The notes: generated by a model from the sequence alone, not told the origin. A stretch of 64,000 nucleotides of DNA from DATKEJ01 sp963768715 (GCA_963768715.1 CAVYJC010000005.1:248001-312000); one strand, 5' to 3'; counted from the first letter of the stretch, positions 54,029 through 62,942 are shown. Program-made: numbers and translations.

Positions 54029-54776
54029 TCAGGGCCTCTTAGCACCTCCCGAGAGTGTCGCGTTGCGGCACAAAGTGTGACCGGGCAAGGCGCAAGGAGC
54101 GACGCGTAGCAGAGCTACAAAAGGGTGAATCGTGCGACATTCTTTGGGGGCGCGGAGACTTCGTGCGAATTCGTCCGCGCCCCCGAGTGTCGCGGATGGA
54201 GTTGCTCCCCCATGACACTCCGATGGGCAGCCGAAAATGAGCAGGAGAGTCTAGCCTCGCCTCTCGTACTCAAAAATTCCCGGTGGTTGCTTCGGCCGTC
54301 GGGCCCTCTTGCCTAAGCGGTACCGAGCCCGGGCGACTGCCTGACTACAATGTAACGTTTTTGTAACGGGGAATGCCAGTACGATGGTACTGGTTTTGAA
54401 ATAAGACGGCCAGGAACTTGACACTTGAATCTGCAGATCGTATCCACGCTCGCACGCAAAAGACCACCCCGCGCTTCAGCGCGGGGGTAGGGCTCACCAG
54501 GGAATTCTTCCGAGCGGGGTTTCAACCCCGCGAGCACCCGTTGAGCCGATCTTTCCCGTCAGGAGACGAAGCCGCCGGAACCTCGCCGGGCTGAAGCCCG
54601 GCTCGGGAATGGATATATGGCTGCCTCCTCGTCCCCGGGCTGAAGGCCGGGGTGGCCGTCCGCTCCCTCCATTCTCCATCCGTCTTCGCCCTCTCTTCGT
54701 TCGGGCTTCGACGGACAAGTCCTCCATCCTCCATCCCCTCATGAATTATGAACGCCCAATTCTTAATCCTTAATTA
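54029..54776. repeat. Non-coding region with a series of strong hairpins
   Basis: This 748-base gap between xylA and endonuclease V holds no credible gene. GGGGGCGCGGA and TCCGCGCCCCC (about 54146-54185) form an 11-pair stem that may terminate xylA. At 54467-54486, 54514-54531, 54585-54602 and 54633-54652 lie four hairpins of 6-8 G/C pairs, three with TTCA or TGAA tetraloops. From about 54752, CTTAATCCTTAATTATTAAT words run into the stop of the next gene. Confidence 0.65.
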
Positions 54777-55457
54777 TTAATTATTAATTATTTGGATGCT
54801 GAGCCTATGCGCCGCCCTCGTCGTCTCCGGCAGCCGGTACCGCGTCGTGCAGGCCAGCGTGAGTTCGATCGCCTCTTCCAACGTCACCGCGTGGCCGATG
54901 CTCACGTACAGCGGTTTCACGTTGTCGCGCGTCCGAAGAACGACGCCGATGGTCTCGGTCCCATCAGGGGAAAACAGCGGCACCGAACATCCCTTTTCGG
55001 GCGCAGGCTCGTCGTGGATGCCGGTGAGTCGTGATTTTGCGACTCCGATCGTCGGCATGTCGAGCAGCACGCCGAGGTGACTCGCCAGACCGATCCGCCG
55101 CGGATGCGCATACCCCTGTCCGTCGGTAAGGATGACGTCGGGCCATACATCCACGTCCTCGAGCACGCGAAGGAGCGCCGGAATCTCCCGGAAACTGAGC
55201 AGCCCCGGCACGTAAGGGAACGTCACCGGACCCTCCCAGACGGCGCGATCAACCACCTCCAAATCCGGAAACGACAGTACCGCCACGGCGGCCCGTACGG
55301 CCCCGTGCTTCACGCCGACGTCGACGCCCGCCACATGGCGAATCGGAACCTCGATCGCTTTCTCCTGAACCATCGGAGCGAGTCGCTCCTGCACCTCCCG
55401 GGCTTCCTTCGGTGTCAGGTCCCATTCGTGTGCATGATGGATCTTCAGGCGCCGCAT
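54777..55457 (-). CDS. nfi: Endonuclease V
   Basis: The 226-residue product has the EndoV motifs: HVAGVDVGVKHGAV (first Asp), VPGLLSFREIPALL (catalytic Glu in YVPGLLSFRE), ILTDGQGYAHPRRIGLASHLGV (Asp) and GVAKSRLTG. It nicks DNA near deaminated bases such as inosine. The last residues (IINN and the TAA) are formed by the downstream TTAATTATT word array, so the array has apparently overwritten the original 3' end. Confidence 0.93.
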   Translation of the reverse strand: MRRLKIHHAHEWDLTPKEAREVQERLAPMVQEKAIEVPIRHVAGVDVGVKHGAVRAAVAVLSFPDLEVVDRAVWEGPVTFPYVPGLLSFREIPALLRVLEDVDVWPDVILTDGQGYAHPRRIGLASHLGVLLDMPTIGVAKSRLTGIHDEPAPEKGCSVPLFSPDGTETIGVVLRTRDNVKPLYVSIGHAVTLEEAIELTLACTTRYRLPETTRAAHRLSIQIINN

Positions 55458-55490
55458 GTCGTTTGTCCGTTTCGAATCACCGAACGTCTC

Positions 55491-56153
55491 GTGTTAGTCC
55501 GCAGCCTCTTATTAGTTCTGATCCTCGCGGCATCGTCCCTCGACGCTAAACTCATGGCGCAGATGGACGGAACAGCCCCCTCTCCCCGATCCGCGAAGAC
55601 GGCGCTCGGGTTGAGCCTGCTCGTGCCCGGACTCGGCCATCGCTACGCAAACGGCGGACAGTGGGGAAAATCCGGCAGCTTTTTCCTTGCCGCCGACGTC
55701 GGCATCATCCTCAGCCTTGTCGGCACCAAATGGCGCGAGAACGACCTCGAGAACAGCTACCGGGCGCTGGCCTCCACACGTGCAGGAGCCGATCTCGCCG
55801 GCAAGTCTCGCTCATTCTTCCTTTCGCTCGGCACGTACGATTCCTCGGACGAGTTCAGGGATGCCCTGCTTCGTACCCGTCAATGGGATCGCCTCGAAGG
55901 CGCCGAGGATCCGAGCAACTACTGGGAATGGACCTCCGAACAGGACCGTATCGACTACCGCGCTTTGCGAGACGACGCCGATTCGATGAGCCGGCGCGGC
56001 TCCTGGCTCATCGGCGCGCTGGTGGCGAATCGCGTGATTTCGGGGGTGACAGCGATGCTTAGGACAAGGAATAGCGGTCCTGATATCTCAATGGGTGTTA
56101 CGCCGGATCCCTCCTACGGCGCGATGGTGGCGGTGGTGGGTGTTCGCTGGTAG
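55491..56153 (+). CDS. Membrane or exported protein, DUF5683-like
   Basis: GTG 55491 opens a signal or anchor (VRSLLLVLILAASSLDAKLMAQ) and a protein of about 220 residues. SLLVPGLGHRYANGGQWGKSGSFFLAADVGIILSLV resembles the glycine-rich first helix of DUF5683-type proteins. A polar middle with YWEWTSEQDRIDYRALRDDAD follows, then a second helix and a terminal VAVVGVRW strand. The function is unknown. It is divergent from the endonuclease V gene, and an ATG further upstream would overlap that gene. Confidence 0.55.
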   Translation: MLVRSLLLVLILAASSLDAKLMAQMDGTAPSPRSAKTALGLSLLVPGLGHRYANGGQWGKSGSFFLAADVGIILSLVGTKWRENDLENSYRALASTRAGADLAGKSRSFFLSLGTYDSSDEFRDALLRTRQWDRLEGAEDPSNYWEWTSEQDRIDYRALRDDADSMSRRGSWLIGALVANRVISGVTAMLRTRNSGPDISMGVTPDPSYGAMVAVVGVRW

Positions 56154-56159
56154 CGAATA

Positions 56160-56200
56160 ACGGCAAATACCAGACTTCAAATACCAAACTTGCGGGGTGG
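56160..56200. repeat. CAAATACCAGACTTCAAATACC word array after a stop
   Basis: Seven bases after the stop, CAAATACC, CTTCAAATACC and CAAACTTGC words appear, similar in style to the array at 194-228. Confidence 0.5.
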
Positions 56201-56245
56201 CGTTGCATTCGTGTGCGGCAGCGTTGCGCAGGGAACAAATGTATG

Positions 56246-56276
56246 TTGCCAAAGTGCACACATAGTGATATGTTTG
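56246..56276 (+). promoter_or_regulatory. Promoter of the toxin-antitoxin pair
   Basis: TTG (56246-56248) and TATGTTTG (56269-56276), 20 bases apart, match the Bacteroidota -33/-7 consensus. The toxin GTG begins only five bases after the -7 element, so the transcript should be leaderless or nearly so. Confidence 0.6.
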
Positions 56277-56280
56277 CGAG

Positions 56281-56562
56281 GTGAAGCGGTACAAATGGAA
56301 TGAGGACAAGAATGAGTGGCTCAAACGAGTCCGGCGAATTTCTTTCGAGGAAATCCTCTTCCATATTTCGGAGGGTGATTTGTTGGATGTCCTGGAGCAT
56401 CCGAATCAAGGGCGATATCCGAACCAGAAGATCTTCGTTGTCGATGTCGAGGGCTACGCAGTGATCGTGCCTTTCGTAGAGGACGAGGAAGTCATCTTCA
56501 TGAAGACGATCATTCCGAGTCGAAAGTTGACAAAGAGGTACCTCGCCGGAAAGCAGAAATGA
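56281..56562 (+). CDS. BrnT-like type II toxin
   Basis: The 93-residue product starts at GTG and reads KRYKWNEDKNEWLKRVRRISFEE, then DLLDVLEHPNQGRYPNQKIFVV and VIFMKTIIPSRKLTKRYLAG. This is the layout of BrnT-type RNase toxins or close relatives in RelE-like superfamilies. It overlaps the antitoxin gene by four bases and is first in the pair. The exact family should be treated as probable. Confidence 0.7.
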   Translation: MKRYKWNEDKNEWLKRVRRISFEEILFHISEGDLLDVLEHPNQGRYPNQKIFVVDVEGYAVIVPFVEDEEVIFMKTIIPSRKLTKRYLAGKQK

Positions 56563-56831
56563 AACTGACCAAGGAAGAACGAGACATCCTGGAATCGGTC
56601 GAGCAGGATGAATGGAAGAGCGTGGCGGCGCTCAGAGAGGAGACGGAGCGTTATCGTGCCGCGGCGAGTGAGGGTCTGCGAAAAGACAAGCGCGTCAATA
56701 TCCGCATGACGGAACGCGACCTCCGCCGGTTCAAAAAGGCCGCGAATCGGGAAGGCCTGCCGTATCAGACGCTGATTTCGAGCGTGCTGCACAAGTACAT
56801 CAACGGCCGGCTTGTTGAGTCGAAGGAGTGA
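56559..56831 (+). CDS. Ribbon-helix-helix antitoxin
   Basis: The 90-residue product has an acidic N-terminal helix (KLTKEERDILESVEQDEWKS) and a C-terminal RHH/CopG-like region, KRVNIRMTERDLRRFKKAANREGLPYQTLISSVLHKYINGRL. The order of toxin then antitoxin with an ATGA overlap fits BrnT/BrnA-type pairs. It probably binds the promoter at 56246 to autoregulate. Confidence 0.75.
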   Translation: MKLTKEERDILESVEQDEWKSVAALREETERYRAAASEGLRKDKRVNIRMTERDLRRFKKAANREGLPYQTLISSVLHKYINGRLVESKE

Positions 56832-57005
56832 AAACATCTCAGGGCGCGGGACCTCGGTACTGCCACTTGAGGCGAGGCACCAACAGAGGAGTTGGAACGC
56901 TCGGCTGTTCACCGTTATCCGGAGCCGAGAGCTCAGGATGCATCGCACCGGCTCAGAGACGCGATTGGGTTATGGTCGCGGCGTAGTTGAACCCACATCG
57001 TTGCG

Positions 57006-57359
57006 TTGCCTTTTTGCCACATAGTTCTTCAAGGGGAACGACCACCTCCGGTAGGGTATCCCACCGAATTGACGACCATTGGCGACCGCATTCGCAAAAA
57101 GCGGATGGACCGCGGCTTGCGTCAGAAGGATGTTGCGAGGGGCATCGGAGTAAGCGTGTGCACGATCACAAACTGGGAGTTGGGCCGCACGACCCCGATG
57201 GCTCATTACGCACCGGAGATAGCGCGATTCCTGGGGCTTGTCGATGACCCTGGCGGAGAATCTCCGTGCCTCGCCCGTGACCCGGCGTCAGTCTTCCAGC
57301 ATTTCAAGGATTGTCTATGCACTTCAAATAGTGCAAAACGAAGTACCCTACTAGCCTAG
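57006..57359 (+). CDS. Helix-turn-helix (XRE-like) protein
   Basis: A TTG start gives 117 residues. TIGDRIRKKRMDRGLRQKDVARGIGVSVCTITNWELGRTTP is a clear HTH_3 domain, followed by a YAPEIARFLGLV segment often seen in this family. The tail after residue 90 looks unrelated, so the C-terminus may be eroded. It is next to the toxin-antitoxin pair and could be a regulator, but no target is evident. The true start is uncertain. Confidence 0.6.
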   Translation: MPFCHIVLQGERPPPVGYPTELTTIGDRIRKKRMDRGLRQKDVARGIGVSVCTITNWELGRTTPMAHYAPEIARFLGLVDDPGGESPCLARDPASVFQHFKDCLCTSNSAKRSTLLA

Positions 57360-57831
57360 GAGGCCAACCGCCTTGTTCCCCGTGTTAGCCTCACATGATC
57401 CCGAGGTCGGATTGATTGCGCGTATATCATCGAGTACAGCTTCCGAGGGACCCTTGAACCAACGGTCGATTATGGCTCGGGTGTTCACAGGCATTAAGGT
57501 CCCCTTATCTGCGCTTGGACAAGTCGTTTTTGGACCATTCAAAAACTGTCAAGGCTACACCCTAGTCCCTCGCCCACCGTCGAGAGCAAATCGACTGCTG
57601 GTTCATCGTCTCCGTCCACCGTCAAATGGAGATGAACCCCGAGTGACATCACCGAGCCTCGTTTGTCACAAACGAAGCTACGTAATCAAGTCCGAGGAAC
57701 AATCCGTGGTCGCTTGTTCGAAATCTCCCGGTGGTGAAGGCGAGTTCTTTCAACGACAATCTTGATCATCCGTGAGACCCTATCTGCGTTCCCACCGGTA
57801 TCAAGGTATTGAATTGCCAAGGAGGTTTGTC
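57360..57831. other. Non-coding stretch before the serine protease
   Basis: About 470 bases with no credible coding frame and no clear terminator or repeat. G+C content drops noticeably toward the protease gene. A good Shine-Dalgarno (AAGGAGG, about 57819-57825) precedes the ATG at 57832, which is unusual for this window. Confidence 0.4.
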
Positions 57832-59883
57832 ATGACAATGCCAAAGGAAATATTGACGTCTGGGATCATCACCGTAGCGCTTGTAGCATTGTTCAGCTTT
57901 GCAGCCCCAGCCCAAGTCAGCCATGGAGGGAATCCGTACAGCTTTCTCTTCAAGGTTTCGCAGAAAGTAGATGCGATAACAATGGCGCCCGTCAACAATA
58001 CTCAGGAGATTGCTAGGGACAGAGACGAACGGGAACAAGCGCTTCGGACAGGGCGGAGATACCTGCCCAGATCTGCGAAGGCCATTGATGTGGATTTTGG
58101 TCTGTCAAATTCGGGTGTTTGGTCAGATTTGGTGGACGGTGGTAGGTTGTGGCGGCTACGAATTAAGTCGCCGGGAGCAACTGCCGTGAACTTCATATTT
58201 GACCAATTTTACCTGCCTGATGGAGCAACACTCTTTATCTACAATCAGGAGCACGGACAGGTAATTGGAGCATTTACATCGGAAAACAACAAGCCCTATA
58301 GACGCTTTTCAACGATGCCCGTCAAAGGAGATGATGTCACCCTCGAATACTTCGAGCCTGCTCTTCAACGCGGCCGAGGGGTTATTCACCTTGCAAACGT
58401 TGTACATAGATATCGAGATTGGAGCACGGCTAGGTTGGAGACAGCCGGGAAGACTTTGGGCGAGGATGATTATGGCTATGGACAATCAGCAGCATGCGAG
58501 GTAGACATCAATTGCTCGGCGGGTTCTTCTTGGCAGACAGAGAAGAAAGCCGTTGCTATGACCTTGGTCGACGCGACGACACGTGACTGTACCGGAGTCC
58601 TCCTAAACAGTTCGGGCCAAGACTGGACGCCATACTTCCTAACGGCTTTTCATTGTGCCGATGACAACGAAGACGACGAGTTGTCGGGAAGCGAAATCAG
58701 TGCAGCTGAGGACTGGTTATTTTGGTTCGGTTATGAAAACACAACCTGTAACGGGACATGGGGAACACTTGGGATGGTTTCGGGGGCCACGTTGCGGGCT
58801 AGCAATGACACACTCGATTTTCTCCTGCTTGAACTGAGTGCTCATCCGGATGCCGGCATGGTACCTGAGTATGCTGGGTGGTCGAGGAGCAGCAGTGCAC
58901 CGACATCGGTTGCTGGAATCCATCACCCCAAGAACGATGTTAAGAAGATTTCCAAGGACGATGATACTGTGACACTCGACAATTGGGAAGGTCTGGGGAC
59001 GACAGAAAACCACTGGTTTATCGACGATTGGGACACAGGTGACACTGAACATGGATCATCTGGATCACCTCTGTTTGACCAGAATCATCGGGTAATTGGG
59101 AGCCTGACGGGAGGCCAGCAGGAGTACTGTCATGCAAACGGCTAGGATGACTACGCATACTATGCTGCGTTCTACAGACAATGGGACCCTGCAGGTAGCG
59201 GCAATAGTGCGGAGCTCCGACACTGGCTAGACCCAAGTAATAGCAACACGACCTTAAACACTATTCAAGGTTACCCCAACCCCCCCAGCAATCTGACCAT
59301 CACCAACCCGAATGATGATGGAGAGTTTCTCCACCTGTCTTGGACTGCCAGTTCCACATCAGGTGTTACATACAAAGTTGAGCGTTGTGGAACCACGTCG
59401 GAGCTTGGTGCGTGCTACCCGTGGTTTTCAGTGATCGGGACGACTTCTTCGACTTCTTACACTGACACAGACGTGATGATTGAGGTGCCACCGGCTCCAG
59501 GCGAGCCATATCAACGGTATCGAGTGTATGCATTCAAGAATAATGTTGCGTCTGCGTACTCGAATGAAGTTCAGATGATTGCAACTAGCTTGTATAAGTA
59601 TCTGTCAGACGAGACGCCGGAGACAGTTGAACTTTCAGCCAATTATCCAAATCCGTTTAATCCAACAACCGAGATTGCTTTTTCAATTCCAGAGAAGACT
59701 CATGTGTCGCTGTCTGTCTTCAACCAGAGAGGTCAGGAGATCGCGAAACTCCTTGACAGACAGTTACCGGCTGGGAAGCACTCCGTCGTCTTTAATGCCA
59801 GTGAATATCCAAGTGGTACATACATCTACCGCCTGAAAGCGGGCTCATTCCAGCAGACACGACAAATGGTGCTTGTGAAATAG
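57832..59883 (+). CDS. T9SS-secreted trypsin-like (S1) serine protease, interrupted by an amber codon
   Basis: One reading frame of 684 codons contains a single internal TAG at 59143-59145 (codon 438). Before it: a signal peptide (LTSGIITVALVALFSFAAPAQ), a beta propeptide-like domain and a lysyl-endopeptidase-like S1 domain with His274 (LTAFHCADD), Asp329 (DTLDFLLLEL) and Ser410 (GSSGSPLFD). After it: the end of the protease domain (DDYAYYAAFYRQWD), a fibronectin-like domain and a T9SS sorting domain (LSANYPNPFNPTTEIAFSIP). Without read-through the export tag is lost. The gene looks AT-richer than its neighbours, suggesting transfer. The stop may be a point mutation or an error. Confidence 0.8.
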
Positions 59884-60098
59884 TTACTGTCTTGTCACAC
59901 ATGGATCCTTAGGAGTGGGAGCCAGATTCTTCTGTGAGTCTCTGGCTCTCGCTCACAAGGGTCCGTTTCAATGTTGGAGGAAGTATGATGAGGATCGCAA
60001 CATGGCAACGCGAACCTTTAGCCGTCGTTCGTCGCGGGGTAACGATGATCAACGTGCCACCGACTATTAGGTCGTCGAGGAGTTGCAGGTGCCGCACA

Positions 60099-60722
60099 AT
60101 GGGATATGCAATGTCATTGCTCTGTCAATGTTTTGTTGGCACGATCATGGTGCTGGCACTCGTTCAGTCAACGACCGCGCAGAGCTCCCAGGGTATTTCC
60201 ATTACCGCTTCTTTCGGTGGCGCCACCTACACAAACCAGTATTCTCCCCATGGATATCAGAAGCCCAAGGATGTTGGATACATCGGCCGTATGGGTGTCC
60301 AGGCGTCGCCGTTCACACCGCGAATCCGTTTTGCGGCCGAATACGAGTTTTTGTCCGTGCAAGAAGACTGGGTTTCGATTGACTGTGTCTCGACCGAACC
60401 CTGTGAGCGGGAACCAAGTGAGCTTTACGGCATGACGTTCGGTCTTGAAACGGCGCTCGGGAGCATGACAAGGCCGGTTGCACCCTTCCTGAGCATCGGA
60501 ACGGGTTGGTTGAGAGTTCGTGACGTGAGACGACAATACAACATCGGCCCCAAGACCGAAATTGGACTGGGGCTGGTACTTAAGCCCGTTGCAAGGGGGC
60601 TCGTACGTCTATCGGTCGAGTCGCGATACACGTTCTTCTATTTCAGCGATGCGACCGATAAAGTGACACCGAATCATGTCTCACTTGTTGCGGCAATTAG
60701 AGTACTGCTCGTTCGCTGGTGA
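60099..60722 (+). CDS. Outer-membrane beta-barrel protein
   Basis: ATG 60099 gives about 207 residues with a signal peptide (CFVGTIMVLALVQSTTAQ) and alternating beta strands (ISITASFGGATYTNQY, IRFAAEYEFLSVQEDW, PVAPFLSIGTGWLRV, LVRLSVESRYTFFYF), ending VSLVAAIRVLLVRW. It resembles small OmpA-type or porin-like barrels of Bacteroidota. Role unknown. It follows the T9SS protease by 215 bases of non-coding DNA. The open frame extends upstream to 59934 without a plausible start. Confidence 0.6.
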   Translation: MGYAMSLLCQCFVGTIMVLALVQSTTAQSSQGISITASFGGATYTNQYSPHGYQKPKDVGYIGRMGVQASPFTPRIRFAAEYEFLSVQEDWVSIDCVSTEPCEREPSELYGMTFGLETALGSMTRPVAPFLSIGTGWLRVRDVRRQYNIGPKTEIGLGLVLKPVARGLVRLSVESRYTFFYFSDATDKVTPNHVSLVAAIRVLLVRW

Positions 60723-60909
60723 AGACCAAGTGTGCGTTCGACCGACTGGATCGAAGATCATCACGTCAAGGCGCTAGACGCTAGACTGAGTCAGCCTGGG
60801 GATTCTATGTGGTCATGTTCGCGGTTAGAGCTATTTCTCTAGCGCCAACGCGGCGCGCTCATCCGCTAGAGCTGCGCTCACGAGAGCAAGTTCTTCTTCA
60901 GTTTCTTTT

Positions 60910-62314
60910 GGTTCTCAGAAGAGATATCGCCAGATGTTGTGTTTGACGACATGAGTCAGGCGGCGATTCTGTCAGTTTCGATTCCGTCAATGTAGGTGAT
61001 TCCGGCTACGATCTTGGCAAGGTGGTGACTGCCGTTGAGTCGCCGCCATTTCTTCTCAGCTTCTTGAGTGAGTCGGAACGCCATCATGAGCGCGGTGTCT
61101 CGGCTCAGGCATCCCCTGGTTTTGGCCGTTCTGAGTTTGATCGTGGCAAAGGTGGACTCAATCGGATTGGTCGTTCTCAAATGCTGCCAGTGCTCGGCCG
61201 GGAAGTCGTAGAAGGCAAGGAGTTCGTCCCGGTCTTTCTCCAGAGAGGCGACCGCTTTCGGATACTTCGGTCCATACTCGGAGACAAAGCTGTCGAAGGC
61301 AGCCTTGGCCTGCTCACGCGTCTCGGCCATCCAGATCTGGTGCAGCGCCGATTTTGCTCTGCTCTGTAGGCGCTTCGGCAGGCGATTGAGCACGTTTTTC
61401 GTCTTGTGCACCCAGCAGCGCTGCATCCTGGTCTCGGGATAGATCCGGTGGAGTGCTTTCCAGAAGCCGAGCGCTCCGTCGCCCACGGCCAGTTTGGCAC
61501 CGATCAAGAGTCCGCGGCGCTTCAGGTCCAGGAGCAGACTGGTCCAACTCTCACTGCTCTCCCGGTAGCCATCTTCGATGGCCACCAGCTCCTTCTTGCC
61601 GTCTCGGGTCGCTGCCATCAGGACCAGGAAGCACTGTTTCTCCTGATCCATGCGTACCGGGGCAAAGACGCCGTCCGCCCAGAAGTAGACATAGCGCCTG
61701 TCGTCTAACCGCCGCGTCTTCCACTGACCGTACTCCTCCAACCAGAGCTGCTTGAGACGACCAACGGTCGGGGCCGACAGTCCCGGCGCATCTTGTCCGA
61801 GCAAAGCGGCCAGGGCCTCGCCCATCTGGCCTGTCGAGATCCCCTTGAGGTAGAGCCAGGGAATAAGTGCTTCGATCGAGCGGGTCTTGCGCAAATACGG
61901 CGGCAGAATCGAGGAGCGGAACCGGATCTGCTCCTCATCCGCGCGATCGCGAACCCGTGGCACACGGACCGAAACAGCTCCAATGCCGGTCTCCACCTCG
62001 CGTTCCGTGTGGTAGCCGTTGCGGACCAGTCGGCGACGGCCGCCTGGGTCCCGAAGCGAGTCGTAGTGGCAAAGAAACGACTCCACTTCGGCTTCAAATG
62101 CGGCTGCAAGTAGCTCGCGTGCCCCGCTGCGGATGATCTCGGTCAAAGGATCATCAACAAGGAGCTTGCTTTGTGTGAACTCAATAACGTTCTTGTCCAT
62201 GGGCGGTGTATGGCCCTCCGGGGCCGTTGGTGATTTTGAACAACCACCAGAATACACCGCCTATCTCATATCATCTCCATACACAACTTGCGGACATAGC
62301 TCTTCTCAGAATAG
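60910..62314 (-). mobile_element. IS256-family insertion sequence
   Basis: Imperfect inverted repeats of about 36 bases, roughly 26 matching by eye, flank the transposase gene: left 60910-60945 (GGTTCTCAGAAGAG...TTGTGTTTG) and right 62279-62314 (complement of TATTCTGAGAAGAG...TTGTGTATG). Total length is about 1.4 kb, normal for the family. I found no clear target-site duplication, so the insertion may be old or the ends slightly off. Confidence 0.7.
60956..62200 (-). CDS. IS256-family transposase
   Basis: From the ATG at 62200 the product is about 414 residues. It has the mutator-type layout: FEAEVESFLCHYD, RVPRVRDR, YLKGISTGQMGEALAALLG, and DDE candidates in FWADGVFAPVR (Asp), AVGDGALGFWKAL (Asp) and TTNPIESTFATIK (Glu). 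MQRCWVHKTKNVLNRLP is the typical CxxxH-like insertion-domain segment. An upstream ATG at 62257 is possible. The gene appears intact. Confidence 0.93.
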   Translation of the reverse strand: MDKNVIEFTQSKLLVDDPLTEIIRSGARELLAAAFEAEVESFLCHYDSLRDPGGRRRLVRNGYHTEREVETGIGAVSVRVPRVRDRADEEQIRFRSSILPPYLRKTRSIEALIPWLYLKGISTGQMGEALAALLGQDAPGLSAPTVGRLKQLWLEEYGQWKTRRLDDRRYVYFWADGVFAPVRMDQEKQCFLVLMAATRDGKKELVAIEDGYRESSESWTSLLLDLKRRGLLIGAKLAVGDGALGFWKALHRIYPETRMQRCWVHKTKNVLNRLPKRLQSRAKSALHQIWMAETREQAKAAFDSFVSEYGPKYPKAVASLEKDRDELLAFYDFPAEHWQHLRTTNPIESTFATIKLRTAKTRGCLSRDTALMMAFRLTQEAEKKWRRLNGSHHLAKIVAGITYIDGIETDRIAA

Positions 62315-62472
62315 CCTCGAACCAATCGAAAAGCCCCTGGTTAGGGCTTTTCTATGCGCCTTAGTGTGCCCGTTTGGAATCCCCGTCCTCCTTATGACCT
62401 TGTCCCCAAAAACTGATCCATTCGTTTTGCAGGATTTCCGCATAATGTTAACTCAACGAAGCGGAGTCCCCA

Positions 62473-62739
62473 ATGCGAAAGAGTCGATTTACCGAGGAGC
62501 AGAAGATCCGAGCTCTCAAAGAGCGCGAGAAGGGTCGCGGCACGGCTGAGATCTGTCGCGAGCTCGGAATCACCGAACACACCTTCTACCGCTGGCGCTC
62601 GAAGTACGGCGGCATGGAGGTCCAGGACGCCAGGCGATTGAAGGAGCTCGAGGACGAGAATCGCCGTCTGAAGAAGCTGGTGGCGGAGTACGCCCTCGAC
62701 AAGGAGGCGCTCAAGACGGCCCTTGAAAAAAGGTACTGA
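62473..62739 (+). CDS. IS3-family transposase OrfA
   Basis: The 88-residue protein MRKSRFTEEQKIRALKEREKG... carries an HTH (GTAEICRELGITEHTFYRWRSKYGG) and a leucine-zipper-like helix (RRLKELEDENRRLKKLVAEYALDKEALK). This is a standard IS3 (IS407-like) OrfA. The gene ends in an A6 tract (GAAAAAAGG, 62725-62733), the usual place for the -1 shift into OrfB. Confidence 0.9.
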   Translation: MRKSRFTEEQKIRALKEREKGRGTAEICRELGITEHTFYRWRSKYGGMEVQDARRLKELEDENRRLKKLVAEYALDKEALKTALEKRY

Positions 62740-62853
62740 CGCCGAAGCAGCGACGAGTGGCTGTCAAGGTGATGTGTACCGTAGGTATCAGTGAGCGTCG
62801 TGCGTGCAGACTGGCCGGTATTGCCAGGAGCACGTGTCGCCGCCGGCCAGCCC
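62736..62853 (+). pseudogene. Truncated IS3 OrfB start
   Basis: In the -1 frame after the A6 tract the sequence reads LTPKQRRVAVKVMCTVGISE and continues RRACRLAGIARSTCRRR, the N-terminus of an IS3 OrfB. It then runs into foreign sequence and stops at 62912. The catalytic DDE part is absent, so the element cannot move itself. The left end of the element is not certain (about 62395). Confidence 0.8.
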
Positions 62854-62898
62854 CTACCTCCACGACGCACGATCCAGCGCCCGATACTGTACCGCTTC
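62854..62898 (-). pseudogene. Duplicated 3' tail of comM
   Basis: On the minus strand these 45 bases encode EAVQYRALDRASWR and a stop. The real comM end reads EAIQYRALDRDSWRR and a stop at 62943. Twelve of fourteen residues match. The copy ends at the junction with a perfect hairpin. Confidence 0.75.
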
Positions 62899-62900
62899 CC

Positions 62901-62929
62901 GCCTTCTCCTGACTCCGTCAGGAGAAGGC
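62901..62929. repeat. Perfect 13-pair hairpin between the two comM tails
   Basis: GCCTTCTCCTGAC (62901-62913), loop TCC, GTCAGGAGAAGGC (62917-62929). There is no T run, so a classical terminator is not clear. It separates the duplicated comM tail from the real one. Confidence 0.75.
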
Positions 62930-62942
62930 GCGCTGCGCCGCA

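Noticed and set aside
54029..54776. Hairpin-rich gap considered as tRNA or structured RNA gene
   Set aside because: No cloverleaf, no CCA-like end and no anticodon arm could be fitted; kept only as a hairpin region.
57373..57765. A 130-codon plus-strand frame before the serine protease
   Set aside because: No start context, no domain, mixed composition; treated as non-coding.
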